NCBI RefSeq assembly: GCF_024448955.1 | Contig: NZ_JAMOIH010000022.1 | Location: 1-57,411, forward strand | Length of the DNA: 57,411 nt | DNA from: Stutzerimonas stutzeri | GTDB taxonomy: Bacteria > Pseudomonadota > Gammaproteobacteria > Pseudomonadales > Pseudomonadaceae | Reading direction: 5' to 3' | Shown here: positions 47,889-57,411 of the stretch, piece by piece | How the letters are laid out: the number at the start of each line of letters is the position of its first letter | Position numbering within the stretch: the stretch's first letter is position 1 | Made by a program: the position numbers and the translations under genes | The notes under the pieces: generated by a model | Database searches by the model: none | What the model was told of the DNA's origin: nothing | What the model saw: the letters and a program-made list of their open reading frames with translations, nothing else

Positions 47889-47940
47889 GGCTTGATCCTT
47901 CTTTGTATACAATCAGGCCGTAACCATAAAACAAAACAGG

Positions 47941-48249
47941 ATGCTTATGTACTGTCTCATTTTGAAAACGCAGCTCAAGCCTGGCTCGTTCGCTCAGTTC
48001 ATGGAGGCCATGCGCGTCAACGCCGCCGCTTCGGTGCAGAACGAGCCGGATTGCCTTGTGTTCGATGTCGTGCAGGATCTGAATGACCCTGATCTGGTGT
48101 ATCTCTATGAGCTATACCGCGACGAATCGGCCTTCACTTACCACAAGACCACTGAGCACTATCTGCAGAGTCGCCCGCTGGTAGGCGAATTCATCGTCAA
48201 GCAAGAGGCCATGAAGGGCCAGATGGTTTGCGGTAACAGCAAACGCTGA
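47941..48249 (+). CDS. ABM-domain (YgiN-like) monooxygenase
   Basis: The 102-residue protein has the antibiotic-biosynthesis-monooxygenase dimeric barrel: LKPGSFAQFMEAMRVNA, EPDCLVFDVVQD, YELYRDESAFTYHKTTEHY. Relatives oxidise quinols or small electrophiles. Start ATG 47941; the ATG at 47947 is an alternative. It is divergent from the VOC gene. Confidence 0.88.
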   Translation: MLMYCLILKTQLKPGSFAQFMEAMRVNAAASVQNEPDCLVFDVVQDLNDPDLVYLYELYRDESAFTYHKTTEHYLQSRPLVGEFIVKQEAMKGQMVCGNSKR

Positions 48250-48364
48250 AGGACACGGCGATAGAAAATAGCCGGACGACGACAAGCCCCGCCGAAGAGC
48301 GTGAATGCTGTTCACTTGAACACTATCGACTCTAGGCACGCTGCGTTTCGGACAGGCCTGCGGC

Positions 48365-48404
48365 CTGTATTCGCCGCGAGGTTGCGCCTCCCACAGGAGC
48401 TGGT
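48365..48404. repeat. REP-like element
   Basis: The segment GGCCTGTATTCGCCGCGAGG, continuing as TTGCGCCTCCCACAGGAG, has the G/C-rich hairpin and CTCCCACAGG tail of pseudomonad REP sequences. It is alone in the 257-bp gap between the ABM and DMT genes. Confidence 0.5.
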
Positions 48405-48506
48405 GTGCACCTGCCGTTTAACGTGAGAGGTCCGACCTCGAGGCGAACTTACGAACGAACAGCATTGCGCCGAAGCAGGGCTATTTGAAGCTATCTGGGC
48501 TCGACG

Positions 48507-49418
48507 TCAGCGAGCCGCCTTGCGCATGGTGGTCTGGGTCGCCAACAGCAGGCCGGCAAAGATCAGCCCACCACCAACCAGATGGAACAGCTGCACCCCT
48601 TCCCCCAGCACCAGCCAGGCGAGAATCGCGGTGAAAACCGGCATCAGGTAGGTCGTCATGGCGGCCTTCGCCGCGCCAACGGTTTTGACGCCGTGGTTCC
48701 AGGATAGATAAGCCACCAGCGAGGCGAAGATGGCGGTGTAGCCGATTGCGGCGAGGTTGGTTGGGGTGGGCGTGAAGCCACCCACTTGGGCCAGTTCGAA
48801 CAGGTAGAACGGCAGGATCATCGGCACGCCGAACAGCATTAGTACGCCGAGCAACGTCAACGGCGGAAGCTGGAGAAAGCCTGACCAGCGCCGCAACAGC
48901 AGGGTGTATAGCGCCCAAACCAGTACCGCCACCAGCATAATCAGGTCACCTGCCTGAAACGACAGCCCACTGAACACCTCCCAGCTGCCCCGGCTGATGA
49001 GATAAACCAGCCCTCCAGCCGCAATGGCCATACCGAACCAAGCGCGCCGCGCCGGCCATTCATTCAGCAGCAGTCCACCACCGATGAAGGTGAAAAGCGG
49101 CAGGCAGGTATTCACCAATGTGAGGTTGATGGCTTCGGTGCTTTGCGCTGCCGTGTACAGCAGCGAGTTATAGCTGCTGATGCCCAGCGCAGCGATGACC
49201 GGCAGACGCCAGCTTGCCGCGCGTAGCACTGTGCGGTGAGCCCAGATCGATCGCGCGACGAAAGGGAGCAGCAGACAGGTCGCCAGAACCCAACGCCAGA
49301 AAGACAAAGTCAACGGAGGGATTGCGTCGTGGAAGGCCCGTGCGACCAGCGCATTACCGCTCCAGCAAAGCACAGCGAGCAGCAGACCAGCGAAGGCCCA
49401 TCCTTGGCGACTCGCCAT
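48507..49418 (-). CDS. EamA/DMT-family exporter
   Basis: The 303-residue inner-membrane protein has ten hydrophobic segments in two EamA halves (AVLCWSGNALVARAF..., LMLVAVLVWALYTLLLR...). Its ATG 49418 shares one base with the carbonic anhydrase stop, so the pair is translationally coupled. Probable efflux of amino acids or other metabolites; substrate unknown. Confidence 0.93.
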   Translation of the reverse strand: MASRQGWAFAGLLLAVLCWSGNALVARAFHDAIPPLTLSFWRWVLATCLLLPFVARSIWAHRTVLRAASWRLPVIAALGISSYNSLLYTAAQSTEAINLTLVNTCLPLFTFIGGGLLLNEWPARRAWFGMAIAAGGLVYLISRGSWEVFSGLSFQAGDLIMLVAVLVWALYTLLLRRWSGFLQLPPLTLLGVLMLFGVPMILPFYLFELAQVGGFTPTPTNLAAIGYTAIFASLVAYLSWNHGVKTVGAAKAAMTTYLMPVFTAILAWLVLGEGVQLFHLVGGGLIFAGLLLATQTTMRKAAR

Positions 49419-50065
49419 CAGACTGACCGTTGCGGGCGCAGACGGTATTGCGGTGGCACTTGCTCGGGGCCGCTGATGGTGACGTTGAGGTCCTTCCAGA
49501 TGCCGTCCTTGATCCCGTAGATGCAGCCGTGCACGGACAGTGCCTGGCCGCGATGCCAAGCGTTCTGGACGATGCTGGTGTGGCTGACGTTGGCGACCTG
49601 CTGAATGACGTTGAGCTCGCACATGCGGTCCACCTGCTCCTCTTCTGTCGCAAAGGTGGAGATATGGTCACGGTGCTCGTAATAGAGGTCGCGGATGGTG
49701 CGTAGCCAGCCATCGATCAGACCCAGCTGGTCGTCACGCATGGAAGCGCGAACGCCACCACAGCCGTAATGGCCGGTGACCAGAATGTGCTTCACCTTGA
49801 GTACGTCGACGGCGTACTGAATGACGGACAGGCAGTTGAGGTCGGTATGCAACACGACATTGGCGACGTTGCGGTGAACGAACAGATCGCCCGGCAGCAT
49901 GCCGACGATCTCGTTGGCCGGCACGCGGGCATCCGAGCAGCCGATCCAGAGATATTCCGGCGTCTGCTGCTTGGCCAGTTTGGCGAAAAACGTCGGGTCT
50001 TCCTCGTTGATGGCTTCAGCCCAACGCGCATTGTTTTCGAATAACTGTTGAAGATCGTTGCTCAT
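49418..50065 (-). CDS. can: Beta-class carbonic anhydrase
   Basis: The 215-residue zinc enzyme interconverts CO2 and bicarbonate. Zinc ligands are in LWIGCSDARVPAN (Cys and the Asp-Arg dyad) and TGHYGCGGVRA (His and Cys). It supplies bicarbonate for carboxylases. It starts at ATG 50065 and is followed directly by the DMT exporter. Confidence 0.96.
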   Translation of the reverse strand: MSNDLQQLFENNARWAEAINEEDPTFFAKLAKQQTPEYLWIGCSDARVPANEIVGMLPGDLFVHRNVANVVLHTDLNCLSVIQYAVDVLKVKHILVTGHYGCGGVRASMRDDQLGLIDGWLRTIRDLYYEHRDHISTFATEEEQVDRMCELNVIQQVANVSHTSIVQNAWHRGQALSVHGCIYGIKDGIWKDLNVTISGPEQVPPQYRLRPQRSV

Positions 50066-50145
50066 CGATTGTCCCTTTGTGCTCCGATACGCACGTTACG
50101 AACCGGACCACGTTTTGACAAGCATGCAGGCCGGGACGTCACAGG

Positions 50146-51555
50146 CTAGACAGTGAAGAGCGGATTGGAAGGGACTTCGGCTCGCGGTCGGGACGAAAAG
50201 GCGCGCAGGTCGCGTAAAAAGTTGTCACGCCAGGCATTGAGATCGGCGGCGCGAATGGCGCGCATCATGTGCTCGTAACGATCCTTGCGTTCTGAGAGCG
50301 ACATGCGCAGGGCTCGATCCAGCGCTTCGGCCATGCCGATGCAGTCGTAGGGATTGACGATAAGCGCCGAGGTCAACTCGCGAGCGGCGCCGGCAAAGCG
50401 CGACAGCACGAGCACGCCGGGGTCTTCAGGGTCTTGCGAGGCGACGTATTCTTTGGCGACGAGGTTCATGCCGTCGCGCAGCGGCGTAACGAAACCAATG
50501 TCGGCGTTACGGAACAGGCCCATCAGCACGCGCCGATCATGGCTCTTGTTGAGGTAGTGCAGCGGTGTCCAGTCCAGATCCGATAGCCAACCGTTGATGT
50601 GCCCCGCCGCGCTTTCAAGTTGCTGACGAATGTGCTGGTAGGTCTTCACATCGGAACGGGAAGTGGGCGCAATCTGGATGAACTCGACCGAGCGGCGGTG
50701 CTCTGGGTAACGTTCGAGAAACGCCTCGTAGGCCTTGAAACGCTCCAACAGACCTTTTGAGTAGTCGAGGCGGTCGACGCTGATGATTTTCTTGCGGGCG
50801 ATGTCCGTGGTGCGCCGCATCGGCTTGCGTCGACCTTTGTAAGACTCGGCGAGGTCGTGGATTTCATCCGGGACCACCCCGATCGGATAGACCCCGGCAC
50901 GGAAGTTCTGGCCGTAAGCGGTCAGGCTGCCATCGGACTCCAGAATGCCGCGCACTTCACGGGTCATGTAGTCCTGAAAGGCGAGACGATCGGTTTCGGT
51001 CTGAAACCCGATGAGGTCGTAGAAGCAGAGCGTCTTCAGCAACTCATTGTGCGGCGGGATAACAGTGAGAATTTCCGGCGGCGGAAACGGGATATGCAGA
51101 AAAAAGCCGATGCGGTTACGAATGCCCAACTGGCGGCAGCATTCGGCGAAGGGAATCAGGTGGTAGTCATGGATCCAGATAATGTCGTCGGGTTTGAGCA
51201 GCGGCTTGAGTTTCTCCGCCAGCATGGCGTTGACCCGTCTGTAACCATCGTATTCCTGACGGTTGTAGCGAGCCAGGTCGATGCGGTAATGGAAGATCGG
51301 CCAAAGCGTGGCGTTAGAAAAGCCGCGGTAATACTGATCGTAGTCTTGCTTGGTCAGCCCGAGGGTCACGTAGGTGATGTTACCGATGGTCTCGCTATTG
51401 GTTTGCGGGGAGCTGCTTACCTCACCGCTCCAGCCAAACCAGATGCCTCCGGCCTGGCGCAACGCGTCATAGACGCCCACTGCAAGTCCGCCAGCAGCGA
51501 CCTTCCCCGCCTTGATAGGCGCTACGCGGTTGGAAACCACTACTAGTCGGCTCAT
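50146..51555 (-). CDS. otsA: Trehalose-6-phosphate synthase
   Basis: The 469-residue GT20 glycosyltransferase joins UDP-glucose and glucose-6-phosphate. The N-terminal [26 protein letters not shown], and the nucleotide-sugar site [19 protein letters not shown] are typical. It lies 13 bp after otsB on the same strand. Trehalose made by the pair protects against osmotic and desiccation stress. Confidence 0.97.
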   Translation of the reverse strand: MSRLVVVSNRVAPIKAGKVAAGGLAVGVYDALRQAGGIWFGWSGEVSSSPQTNSETIGNITYVTLGLTKQDYDQYYRGFSNATLWPIFHYRIDLARYNRQEYDGYRRVNAMLAEKLKPLLKPDDIIWIHDYHLIPFAECCRQLGIRNRIGFFLHIPFPPPEILTVIPPHNELLKTLCFYDLIGFQTETDRLAFQDYMTREVRGILESDGSLTAYGQNFRAGVYPIGVVPDEIHDLAESYKGRRKPMRRTTDIARKKIISVDRLDYSKGLLERFKAYEAFLERYPEHRRSVEFIQIAPTSRSDVKTYQHIRQQLESAAGHINGWLSDLDWTPLHYLNKSHDRRVLMGLFRNADIGFVTPLRDGMNLVAKEYVASQDPEDPGVLVLSRFAGAARELTSALIVNPYDCIGMAEALDRALRMSLSERKDRYEHMMRAIRAADLNAWRDNFLRDLRAFSSRPRAEVPSNPLFTV

Positions 51556-51568
51556 GATGGTTCTCGCT

Positions 51569-52345
51569 TCAGTCTGGTTTTATTGGATTTACCGGCTGTT
51601 CGGACAGGGCGCTAAGTAGGCTTTCGAGCCAGGCGCCGACGGCTTCTACCGAATCCAGACGCTGCGTGGCTTCGGTCGCGCCGGTGCCGACCTTGACGCT
51701 CAACCCGCCCAACTCATTGACAGCCTTGAAGCCCGCCTCGTCGGTGAGATCGTCACCGATGAAGACAGGCGTTCGCCCCTTGAAAGGCGCTTCCTGCATG
51801 AAGGTGCGAATCACCTCGCCCTTGCTGGCGCCACGCGGTTTGAGTTCGAACACGCATTTGCCTGGTTGCAGGGCCAGCACGTCGCCGTAGCGACCAATGA
51901 AGTCTTCAGCCAGAGCACGAGCGGCCTCTTCCAGCTCTGGAGCCAGCCGGAAATGCAGCGCGAAGGCGACATCCTTGTTTTCCAGCGATAGGCCGGGAAG
52001 CTCGGCGCACGCTCGGGCCAGCTCTTGGTGGATGCGGTCGAACAGAACGTTGTCCAGCGCCAGATTCCGCAATTGGCCTTCGGCGGTGCGTCTTTCGGCG
52101 CCGTGCACGCCGGCAGCTGGCAGGCGCAGTGGCGCAAGCAGATCGTCGAGCTGGCTGAGCGGGCGTCCCGAAATAACGGCTATGGGGATCTCGCTGACAT
52201 GCAGATGTTCGAGCGCCGTCAACGAGCCAGGCGGGATGAAAACGAGTTCGGGACGAGGCTGTATCTCAGCCAGCGTGCCATCGACATCGAAGAAAAAAGC
52301 GCAGTGGCGGACGTCCAGCCCGGATAGATCATGGGATTCGTTCAT
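51569..52345 (-). CDS. otsB: Trehalose-6-phosphate phosphatase
   Basis: The 258-residue HAD-superfamily phosphatase releases trehalose. Motif I is AFFFDVDGTLAEI with the nucleophilic Asp; motif II lies in IAVISGRPL, and motif IV is PVFIGDDLTDEAG. ATG 52345 (MNESHDLSG) is chosen; the open frame to 52543 runs into the divergent gene's promoter. It is the first gene of otsBA. Confidence 0.96.
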   Translation of the reverse strand: MNESHDLSGLDVRHCAFFFDVDGTLAEIQPRPELVFIPPGSLTALEHLHVSEIPIAVISGRPLSQLDDLLAPLRLPAAGVHGAERRTAEGQLRNLALDNVLFDRIHQELARACAELPGLSLENKDVAFALHFRLAPELEEAARALAEDFIGRYGDVLALQPGKCVFELKPRGASKGEVIRTFMQEAPFKGRTPVFIGDDLTDEAGFKAVNELGGLSVKVGTGATEATQRLDSVEAVGAWLESLLSALSEQPVNPIKPD

Positions 52346-52529
52346 GCTTCTGAGACTCTTGATCCTCGTCAGTGGTTCGCGCGGCTTGCAACGCGACAGC
52401 CCCGGAAGCGTTACGCGAAAGACTCTTGCAGCTTGGTTCATAAAGCCCGAGCCGGCCAGCGGCCAGCCTGAATCTTCACCCCGACACCGGGTCACAATCT
52501 GCAAGACCGCACTTTCGCAGGAGGTTGTC

Positions 52530-53072
52530 ATGAATGATCGCAAGCCCTACACACCCACTGAAATCGACGATACCGAAGACCGCATGGGTTCGATTGAGCA
52601 GCTCGATTTCGACCAGCGTCGGGACGAGCGCAAGGGCCGTATCGGTGACGAGGCCCCTGCGCAAGAGATTGAGGATGAGTTTCCGCCGGAGCGTGTAGCC
52701 GAAGCCGGCATGTCTGCCGGCGAAGTGCCGGATGACGGCGCAACCATGGATGACCTGGCACCGGAAACACTGATCAAGGAAGACGGTGCACGATCGCCCC
52801 ACGAGCGCGGCCATGGCGGCCCAGCCGATCAGGAACTGAGTGAAGTTTCCGAGCACCGCATCGGCGCCGGCATGGATCTGGACGAGGCCGAAGAGGCCCG
52901 TTATGACCCGTTGGATGGCAAGGCCTGGGATGGTCCTGCCGATGGCGATCCGGATACTGGCCTCGGTGGTGGCGACGCCGTACTGCACGAGAACGACGAT
53001 GTGATGGATGACAACGAACTGGGCGGCGACGCCCCGCTGGATTCGGGGCGGGACAAAGCGCCGGGGCGGTAA
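52530..53072 (+). CDS. Acidic, hydrophilic, probably disordered protein
   Basis: The 180-residue protein is rich in Asp, Glu, Gly and Pro (DDGATMDDLAPETLIKEDG, DLDEAEEARYDPLDGKAWD) with no hydrophobic core visible. A near-perfect GGAGG lies 5 bp before ATG 52530. Similar pseudomonad proteins are annotated without clear support as serine kinase/phosphatase; no kinase or phosphatase motif is visible. Divergent from otsBA, which hints at shared stress control (inference). Confidence 0.8.
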   Translation: MNDRKPYTPTEIDDTEDRMGSIEQLDFDQRRDERKGRIGDEAPAQEIEDEFPPERVAEAGMSAGEVPDDGATMDDLAPETLIKEDGARSPHERGHGGPADQELSEVSEHRIGAGMDLDEAEEARYDPLDGKAWDGPADGDPDTGLGGGDAVLHENDDVMDDNELGGDAPLDSGRDKAPGR

Positions 53073-53123
53073 TCTCGTCAGGGGACCTCATCGGGCTCAG
53101 GCAGAAAGGTTTGTCGAGCAAAA

Positions 53124-53159
53124 CGAAAAGGCCGGACTCATTCGAGCCCGGCCTTTTCG
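53124..53159. terminator. Bidirectional terminator between the acidic gene and rimI
   Basis: A 12-bp stem CGAAAAGGCCGG/CCGGCCTTTTCG (53124-53135 with 53148-53159) has an A-run on one arm and a T-run on the other, serving both convergent genes. Confidence 0.92.
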
Positions 53160-53177
53160 TGCATGCCCTTTCGCTGT

Positions 53178-53630
53178 TCAGTCGATCAGGGTGCAGGCCA
53201 TCACCAAGGCATCTTCGCGTCCGTCAGCGGACGGGTAATAGCCCCGGCGGCGCCCCACTTCGTTAAAGCCATAGCGTTCGTACAGTCGGTAAGCCGGTGC
53301 ATTGCTGGCGCGCACCTCCAGAAAGCATTCTCGCCCGCCACGCTCGTGAGCCCGCTGCATCAGGTGCTCGAGCAGACGCAAACCAAGGCCACGGCCCTGG
53401 CTCTGCGGTTTGACGGTAATGTTCAACAGGTGCGCCTCGTCGAGGATGACGTTGATCACACCGTGCCCGACCTGCTGGTCACCTTCGAACATGACCCAGC
53501 ACTCGTAAGCCGTCAGCGCATCGGTGAAGATGCCTCGGGTCCAGGGATGGCTGAAAGCGGCGTATTCGATTTTCAAGACGGTTTCGATATCCGCCACGGT
53601 CATCGGGCGGAAGCTGACTGCATCACTCAT
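53178..53630 (-). CDS. rimI: Ribosomal protein S18 alanine N-acetyltransferase
   Basis: The 150-residue GNAT enzyme acetylates the N-terminal alanine of S18. Acetyl-CoA motif A is VKPQSQGRGLGLRLLEHL (residues 73-90), and NAPAYRLYERYGFNEVGRRRGYY is the RimI C-terminal signature. It lies downstream of the cryptic holD, like the E. coli holD-rimI pair. Confidence 0.95.
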   Translation of the reverse strand: MSDAVSFRPMTVADIETVLKIEYAAFSHPWTRGIFTDALTAYECWVMFEGDQQVGHGVINVILDEAHLLNITVKPQSQGRGLGLRLLEHLMQRAHERGGRECFLEVRASNAPAYRLYERYGFNEVGRRRGYYPSADGREDALVMACTLID

Positions 53631-53653
53631 TCAACACTACTCAAGGGAGCCAC

Positions 53654-54481
53654 TCATAAACCGGTTACCCAACGCGGCATGCTACGACGCATGGCCTTCC
53701 ACAGCTGCGCCTTGCTTTCAGGCTGCTCCATCAATTGTTCGAGCCCTGGCATGGTCAGCGCGAGTCCCAAACCTTCTATGGTGAGCTCGCGATAGCAGGC
53801 ATCCGCCTCGACTTCGCCAGCGAAACGAAGGGCTGGCGAGCCGATCAGCCAGAGGCAGGCACAACCCATTCCCTCCAGTTCAGCGGCGACCACGCCCTGC
53901 ACGTAATCGCGTGCAGCTTCGATCCCCTGATCAAGGCTGCCGCGATGCAACAGCGGCCAGCGAATCGGCTCGCCGTCGCCGACCTGCTGGGGCTTGTCCG
54001 GCAACCAGGCGGCGCGCAGCAAATCCTTGAGCAGGATGTAAGCCGGGTCACGGCTCTGGAAGGATTCGCCTGTCGGCAGCTCCACCAACAGCAGCACGTT
54101 GCCGGCACGCAGCAGCTGCAAGGCAAAACGCGGCGGCGGCACGACGGCTTTCTGCTCGACCGCGGCCGCCTGCGCCTCACTGATTTTCGCGACCGGCTTT
54201 TTCGGTTCGGGCACGGCGATCCGTGGCATGGCGGCCCTCACCGCGTCGGCCGCCGGGCTCGCCGTGACAGCGGGTGTAGCGGTTACCGGCCGGAGCGCCG
54301 AAGGGGTCGGCTTCGGGGTTGGCCGTTCGAGCTCGATAGCTGGCGCAGGCTCGGGTTCAGGCTCGACGAACTGCAGCAGCTCCGGGCGCGAAGGCGCGGC
54401 GAAAGGCAGCTCGGTCCGTGGCAGCCAAGTGGTGATCTGCATGGCGTCGAGAAAGGCCCGACGCCGATCTTCGGCGATCAA
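53654..54481 (-). CDS. holD: DNA polymerase III psi subunit, divergent pseudomonad type
   Basis: The 275-residue protein begins [17 protein letters not shown], which resembles the E. coli HolD N-terminus (RRDWQLQQLGITQWSLR) that contacts chi. A 100-residue proline/alanine-rich linker follows ([18 protein letters not shown]). A globular C-terminal domain of about 150 residues ([19 protein letters not shown]...) completes it. E. coli psi is half this size. I recall that pseudomonad psi was found as such a cryptic long protein upstream of rimI. Start TTG 54481 overlaps the leuA stop (TTGA). Confidence 0.72.
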   Translation of the reverse strand: MIAEDRRRAFLDAMQITTWLPRTELPFAAPSRPELLQFVEPEPEPAPAIELERPTPKPTPSALRPVTATPAVTASPAADAVRAAMPRIAVPEPKKPVAKISEAQAAAVEQKAVVPPPRFALQLLRAGNVLLLVELPTGESFQSRDPAYILLKDLLRAAWLPDKPQQVGDGEPIRWPLLHRGSLDQGIEAARDYVQGVVAAELEGMGCACLWLIGSPALRFAGEVEADACYRELTIEGLGLALTMPGLEQLMEQPESKAQLWKAMRRSMPRWVTGL

Positions 54482-56025
54482 ACCCCGGCCACCTGCGGAT
54501 GGGCCTTCGCGCCCACCTGCATCAGGTTCAAGGCATTCAGGTAAGCCTTGGCGGAGGCCACGACGATATCGGTGTCGGCGCCGTTGCCATTGACGATGCG
54601 CCCACCCTTCTCCAGACGCACGGTAACCTCACCCTGCGAATCGGTGCCTTTGGTGATGGCGTTGACCGAATACAGCTGCAACGTGGCGCCGGAATTGGCC
54701 ACCGATTCGATGGCCTTGAAGGTCGCGTCCACCGGACCGGAACCTTGGCCTGCGGCGCTCTGTTCGCTGCCGTTTACGCTGATCACCAGCTTGGCATCGG
54801 GGATCTCGCCTGTCTTGCTCGCTACTTCCAGCGTCACCAGCTTGAAATGCTCCTGGACGTCTTCGGCCAGGGTGTCGGAGACCAGCGCCTGCAAGTCTTC
54901 GTCGAAGATTTCGTGCTTCTTGTCCGCCAACTCCTTAAAGCGCGCAAACGCAGCATTCAGCTCGCCTTCGCCGGACAGGACGATGCCCAATTCATCCAGC
55001 CGTGAGCGGAAAGCCGCACGCCCAGAGTGCTTGCCCATGACCATCTTGTTGGCATTCCATCCTACCGATTGCGCGGACATGATCTCGTAGGTTTCGCGGT
55101 GCTTGAGCACGCCGTCCTGATGAATGCCCGACTCGTGGGCGAATGCATTGGCGCCGACGATGGCTTTGTTTGGCTGCACCGGAAAGCCGGTGATACCGGA
55201 GACCAAGCGCGAGGCGCTGAGGATATGTTCGGTCTCGATGCGGGTGTGCACGCTGAGCAAGTCCTGGCGGGTCTTGATCGCCATCACAACTTCTTCCAGC
55301 GCGGCGTTGCCGGCGCGTTCGCCGAGGCCATTAATAGTGCATTCGACCTGGCGCGCGCCCGCTACGACGGCTGCCAGCGAGTTGGCGACGGCCAGGCCGA
55401 GGTCATTGTGACAATGCACGGAAAACACGGCCTTGTCGGCGTTGGGGATGCGCTCGAGCAGTTGGCGGATGGTATCGGCGTATTGATGCGGAATGGCGTA
55501 GCCGACGGTGTCCGGAATATTGATGGTCCGTGCACCGGCATTGATCGCCGCTTCGATGATGCGGCAGAGGAAATCGATTTCCGAACGTCCGGCGTCCTCG
55601 CAAGAAAACTCCACATCGGCGCAGAGGTTACGTGCTTTGGTCACGGCGCGTACGGCCTGCTCGATGACCTGATCCGGCTGCATGCGCAGCTTGTATTGCA
55701 TGTGGATCGGGCTGGTGGCGATGAAAGTATGAATCCGTCCGGAGCTAGCGCCAGCCAGCGCTTCGGCCGCGCGCTCGATGTCTGCATCGACGGCGCGGGC
55801 CAGGCTGCACACGGTGCTGTCCTTGATGTGGTCGGCTACCGCTTTGACCGCGGCGAAATCTCCCGGGCTAGCAATGGCGAAGCCGGCTTCGATCACATCG
55901 ACCTTCAGCCGCTCGAGAGCCTTGGCGATGCGCAGTTTTTCTTCACCGGTCATGGAAGCGCCGGGGCTCTGTTCGCCGTCTCGCAGGGTGGTGTCGAAGA
56001 TGATGACGCGGTCGTTGCTGCTCAT
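54478..56025 (-). CDS. leuA: 2-isopropylmalate synthase (LeuA type 1)
   Basis: The 515-residue enzyme performs the first committed step of leucine synthesis from 2-ketoisovalerate and acetyl-CoA. The DRE-TIM core has [13 protein letters not shown] at the N-terminus and [16 protein letters not shown] with metal-binding His residues. The C-terminal regulatory domain (from about residue 390) is present, so leucine feedback is expected. The E. coli-like form differs from the longer type in P. aeruginosa. It is coupled to holD by overlap. Confidence 0.93.
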   Translation of the reverse strand: MSSNDRVIIFDTTLRDGEQSPGASMTGEEKLRIAKALERLKVDVIEAGFAIASPGDFAAVKAVADHIKDSTVCSLARAVDADIERAAEALAGASSGRIHTFIATSPIHMQYKLRMQPDQVIEQAVRAVTKARNLCADVEFSCEDAGRSEIDFLCRIIEAAINAGARTINIPDTVGYAIPHQYADTIRQLLERIPNADKAVFSVHCHNDLGLAVANSLAAVVAGARQVECTINGLGERAGNAALEEVVMAIKTRQDLLSVHTRIETEHILSASRLVSGITGFPVQPNKAIVGANAFAHESGIHQDGVLKHRETYEIMSAQSVGWNANKMVMGKHSGRAAFRSRLDELGIVLSGEGELNAAFARFKELADKKHEIFDEDLQALVSDTLAEDVQEHFKLVTLEVASKTGEIPDAKLVISVNGSEQSAAGQGSGPVDATFKAIESVANSGATLQLYSVNAITKGTDSQGEVTVRLEKGGRIVNGNGADTDIVVASAKAYLNALNLMQVGAKAHPQVAGV

Positions 56026-56213
56026 ATCGAACTCCTCTTGGCCAGCCGTGCGGACTCAGGCGGCGCCTCAAGTGTGAATTGTGGCCGGAAACCCACAACG
56101 CGGGAAGGCCGAGCGGCTCATTGCGCGACTCCAACAATCGGTTTGGGCTGATTTGCACCGGCCCAGGCAGTACAGTTGCCGACTATTTTTTGCAGCCGAC
56201 AGAGCCGATTCAG

Positions 56214-56435
56214 ATGATCGAACCCAAGCGCGTACTGCGTGGGACGTTGCTTGAGCCCCTGTGCGAGCGCTTCGATGCCGGCACGCTGAGCCTGATCGAA
56301 CTGCGACATCAGTTGGCCGCGCAACTGCCGGAAGGCACGCCTACCGACATCACCGCCCTGCTCGATCAATGGATTCGTCTGGACATCCTCGTCCCGGTGG
56401 CGAAAAGCCCGAATCGCTTCGAACTGAACGCGTAG
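56214..56435 (+). CDS. Small conserved-looking protein, unknown
   Basis: The 73-residue protein (MIEPKRVLRGTLLEPLCERF) has a helix-rich N-terminal part (TLSLIELRHQLAAQL) and a LLDQWIRLDILVPV segment. It may be a winged-helix-like fold, but no DNA contact is evident. An earlier in-frame ATG at 56079 gives an unrelated extension. It is divergent from leuA. Confidence 0.6.
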   Translation: MIEPKRVLRGTLLEPLCERFDAGTLSLIELRHQLAAQLPEGTPTDITALLDQWIRLDILVPVAKSPNRFELNA

Positions 56436-56847
56436 ATCCACGGCTTCCTATCTTATCTGCGCCACGAACATCGGCTCGGCCTGTGCTTGGAAACCGAAGC
56501 CTACTTGCGACCTCGCACGCCTGGCAGGGCATCCTCAGGACGCCGTCGAAGTCCGCGATGGTCAGGCCCCGCCTGCCAGCTGAGCCTGCTCGCATGCGCG
56601 TGCACGACGTGCTGAGAAACTCATCAACGACAAGCAGCGCTGATCAGCGTGGCCCCAGCGACCGGCAGATTTCGCTGCTTCACACTATGCCGATGTGCCG
56701 GCGATCTAGGATGAATACGTCGAGCCGATGATTCAACTGGCCGCGCTAGATAGCGCTTTCGGGCAGGCGTGTGCCACGTCGAGTAAGTGCTGATAAAGCT
56801 GCTCAGCGAGCGGCAGCGACTCGGTTAGTTGGTGCCTGCCGTTACGC
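56436..56847. other. Degraded sequence of unknown origin
   Basis: Fragments of protein-like sequence appear in shifting plus-strand frames: DEYVEPMIQLAALDSAF (about 56710-56765) after a stop, then VLIKLLSERQRLG in another frame (about 56788-56826). This looks like a decayed gene next to the broken insertion element. I cannot identify it. Confidence 0.35.
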
Positions 56848-57401
56848 TCATGCGCGCATCCTCAGGTGCAGAGCACTGCCCAGCTGACCCTGCGTCATGC
56901 TCACGAGCTGTTGTGCCTTTGCGTGAGGAGGCGCGTCGACACAATGCCGTGATCCAGGTGCCGCGCAGGTCTGTCGGCCATCCGCAAGGTAACCATAGCT
57001 GGGTAAGTCGCAGATCGAAGCCTTTATCCGCTCCGCCAGCGCTGCATCGTTGAGCACACACTGCCGTCGAGCTTCCTATACTTCCGGGATTTGTCTGATT
57101 CGAGCCGTCAGTCGCCTCACCAGAGCTGACCGCCGTTAGGCTGCCGCCCTGATACAGCTTGCGCCAATGGGATAGCTGGCTGGGGTTGATGCCGTTGCGC
57201 GTGGCCATCACCGAGACGCTTTGCCCGGGCTCCAAGCTCTCGCGCACCATGACCAGTTTTTCCTCGATGCCCCAGCGGCGACGCCGCTCCTGGCCGAGCA
57301 CTTCGATGGTCTGCTCTTTGCTGGTAGTCATAAACACAGTCGTTTGCCTATCCCTTATGGTAAGGGGGAAACGGTGTCCTGTTTTTCAAGGGGCTCGTTC
57401 A
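56848..57401 (-). mobile_element. Broken IS3-family (IS2-like) insertion element
   Basis: The minus strand from ATG 57331 encodes an OrfA N-terminus: TTSKEQTIEVLGQERRRRW, then the HTH (SVMATRNGINPSQLSHWRKLYQGGSL). It loses homology after about 85 codons. A second frame (57057-56848) carries an OrfB piece (DAALAERIKASICDLPSYGY). Most of OrfB, including the DDE residues, is missing. Upstream of OrfA, TGAACGAGCCCCTTG (ending at 57401) with GGACACC looks like the left terminal repeat. No right end or target duplication is visible. The element cannot transpose by itself. Confidence 0.75.
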
Positions 57402-57411
57402 CCTGCATAGT

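Noticed and set aside
1..57411. CRISPR arrays, rRNA operon or retron/reverse transcriptase
   Set aside because: No regularly spaced repeats, rRNA sequence or RT motif (YADD-like in a suitable ORF) was noticed anywhere.

Overview
The window is chromosomal DNA of a gammaproteobacterium of the Pseudomonas/Stutzerimonas (P. stutzeri-like) group. The basis is recalled gene order and protein similarity, not a search: the blocks Nudix-argJ-secA-dciA, LuxR-DUF1329-DUF1302, hpt-upp-uraA, pagL-murI-moeB-prmC-prfA-hemA, TPR-lolB-ispE-tRNA(Gln)x2-prs-rplY-pth-ychF and rimI-holD all follow the order of their P. aeruginosa counterparts. DUF3509, a pseudomonad-type family, is also present. The DNA is GC-rich except in a few accessory patches.

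Layout. 1-7.1 kb, minus strand: ahpF (cut by the left edge), ahpC with a good OxyR site, a Nudix/ThiE-like fusion, argJ and secA. 7.4-9.2 kb, plus strand: dciA, a small membrane protein, SOS-controlled yebG and a DUF3509 protein. 9.4-15.6 kb, minus strand: a MalT-type LuxR regulator with a DUF1329/DUF1302 envelope pair. 16.1-31.9 kb is housekeeping: purine and uracil salvage, pagL, murI, moeB, prmC-prfA-hemA, the outer-membrane lipoprotein genes, isoprenoid synthesis, two identical tRNA-Gln genes, PRPP synthase, ribosomal protein L25, peptidyl-tRNA hydrolase and YchF.

32-40 kb is a mixed region: an intact curlin-repeat (functional amyloid) gene preceded by a frameshifted csgB-like remnant, mpg, a membrane metallophosphoesterase, a LysR/MFS/aldo-keto reductase group, and tRNA-Met(CAT). 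40.1-47.4 kb is an accessory island. It holds a 1254-residue protein that resembles large nuclease-headed defence proteins, a tyrosine-integrase N-terminal stump facing a recA N-terminal stump, and a three-ORF unit of unknown function (54-aa membrane peptide, 43-aa peptide and 404-aa protein, the last two overlapping by ATGGCTAG). This island is the most likely place for an undescribed system.

47.5-56.4 kb returns to core genes: a VOC protein divergent from an ABM monooxygenase, a DMT exporter with carbonic anhydrase, otsBA for trehalose, an acidic stress-type protein, rimI, a cryptic holD and leuA. The right edge (56.4-57.4 kb) holds unreadable degraded sequence and a broken IS3-family element. 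No rRNA, CRISPR array or convincing riboswitch was seen.
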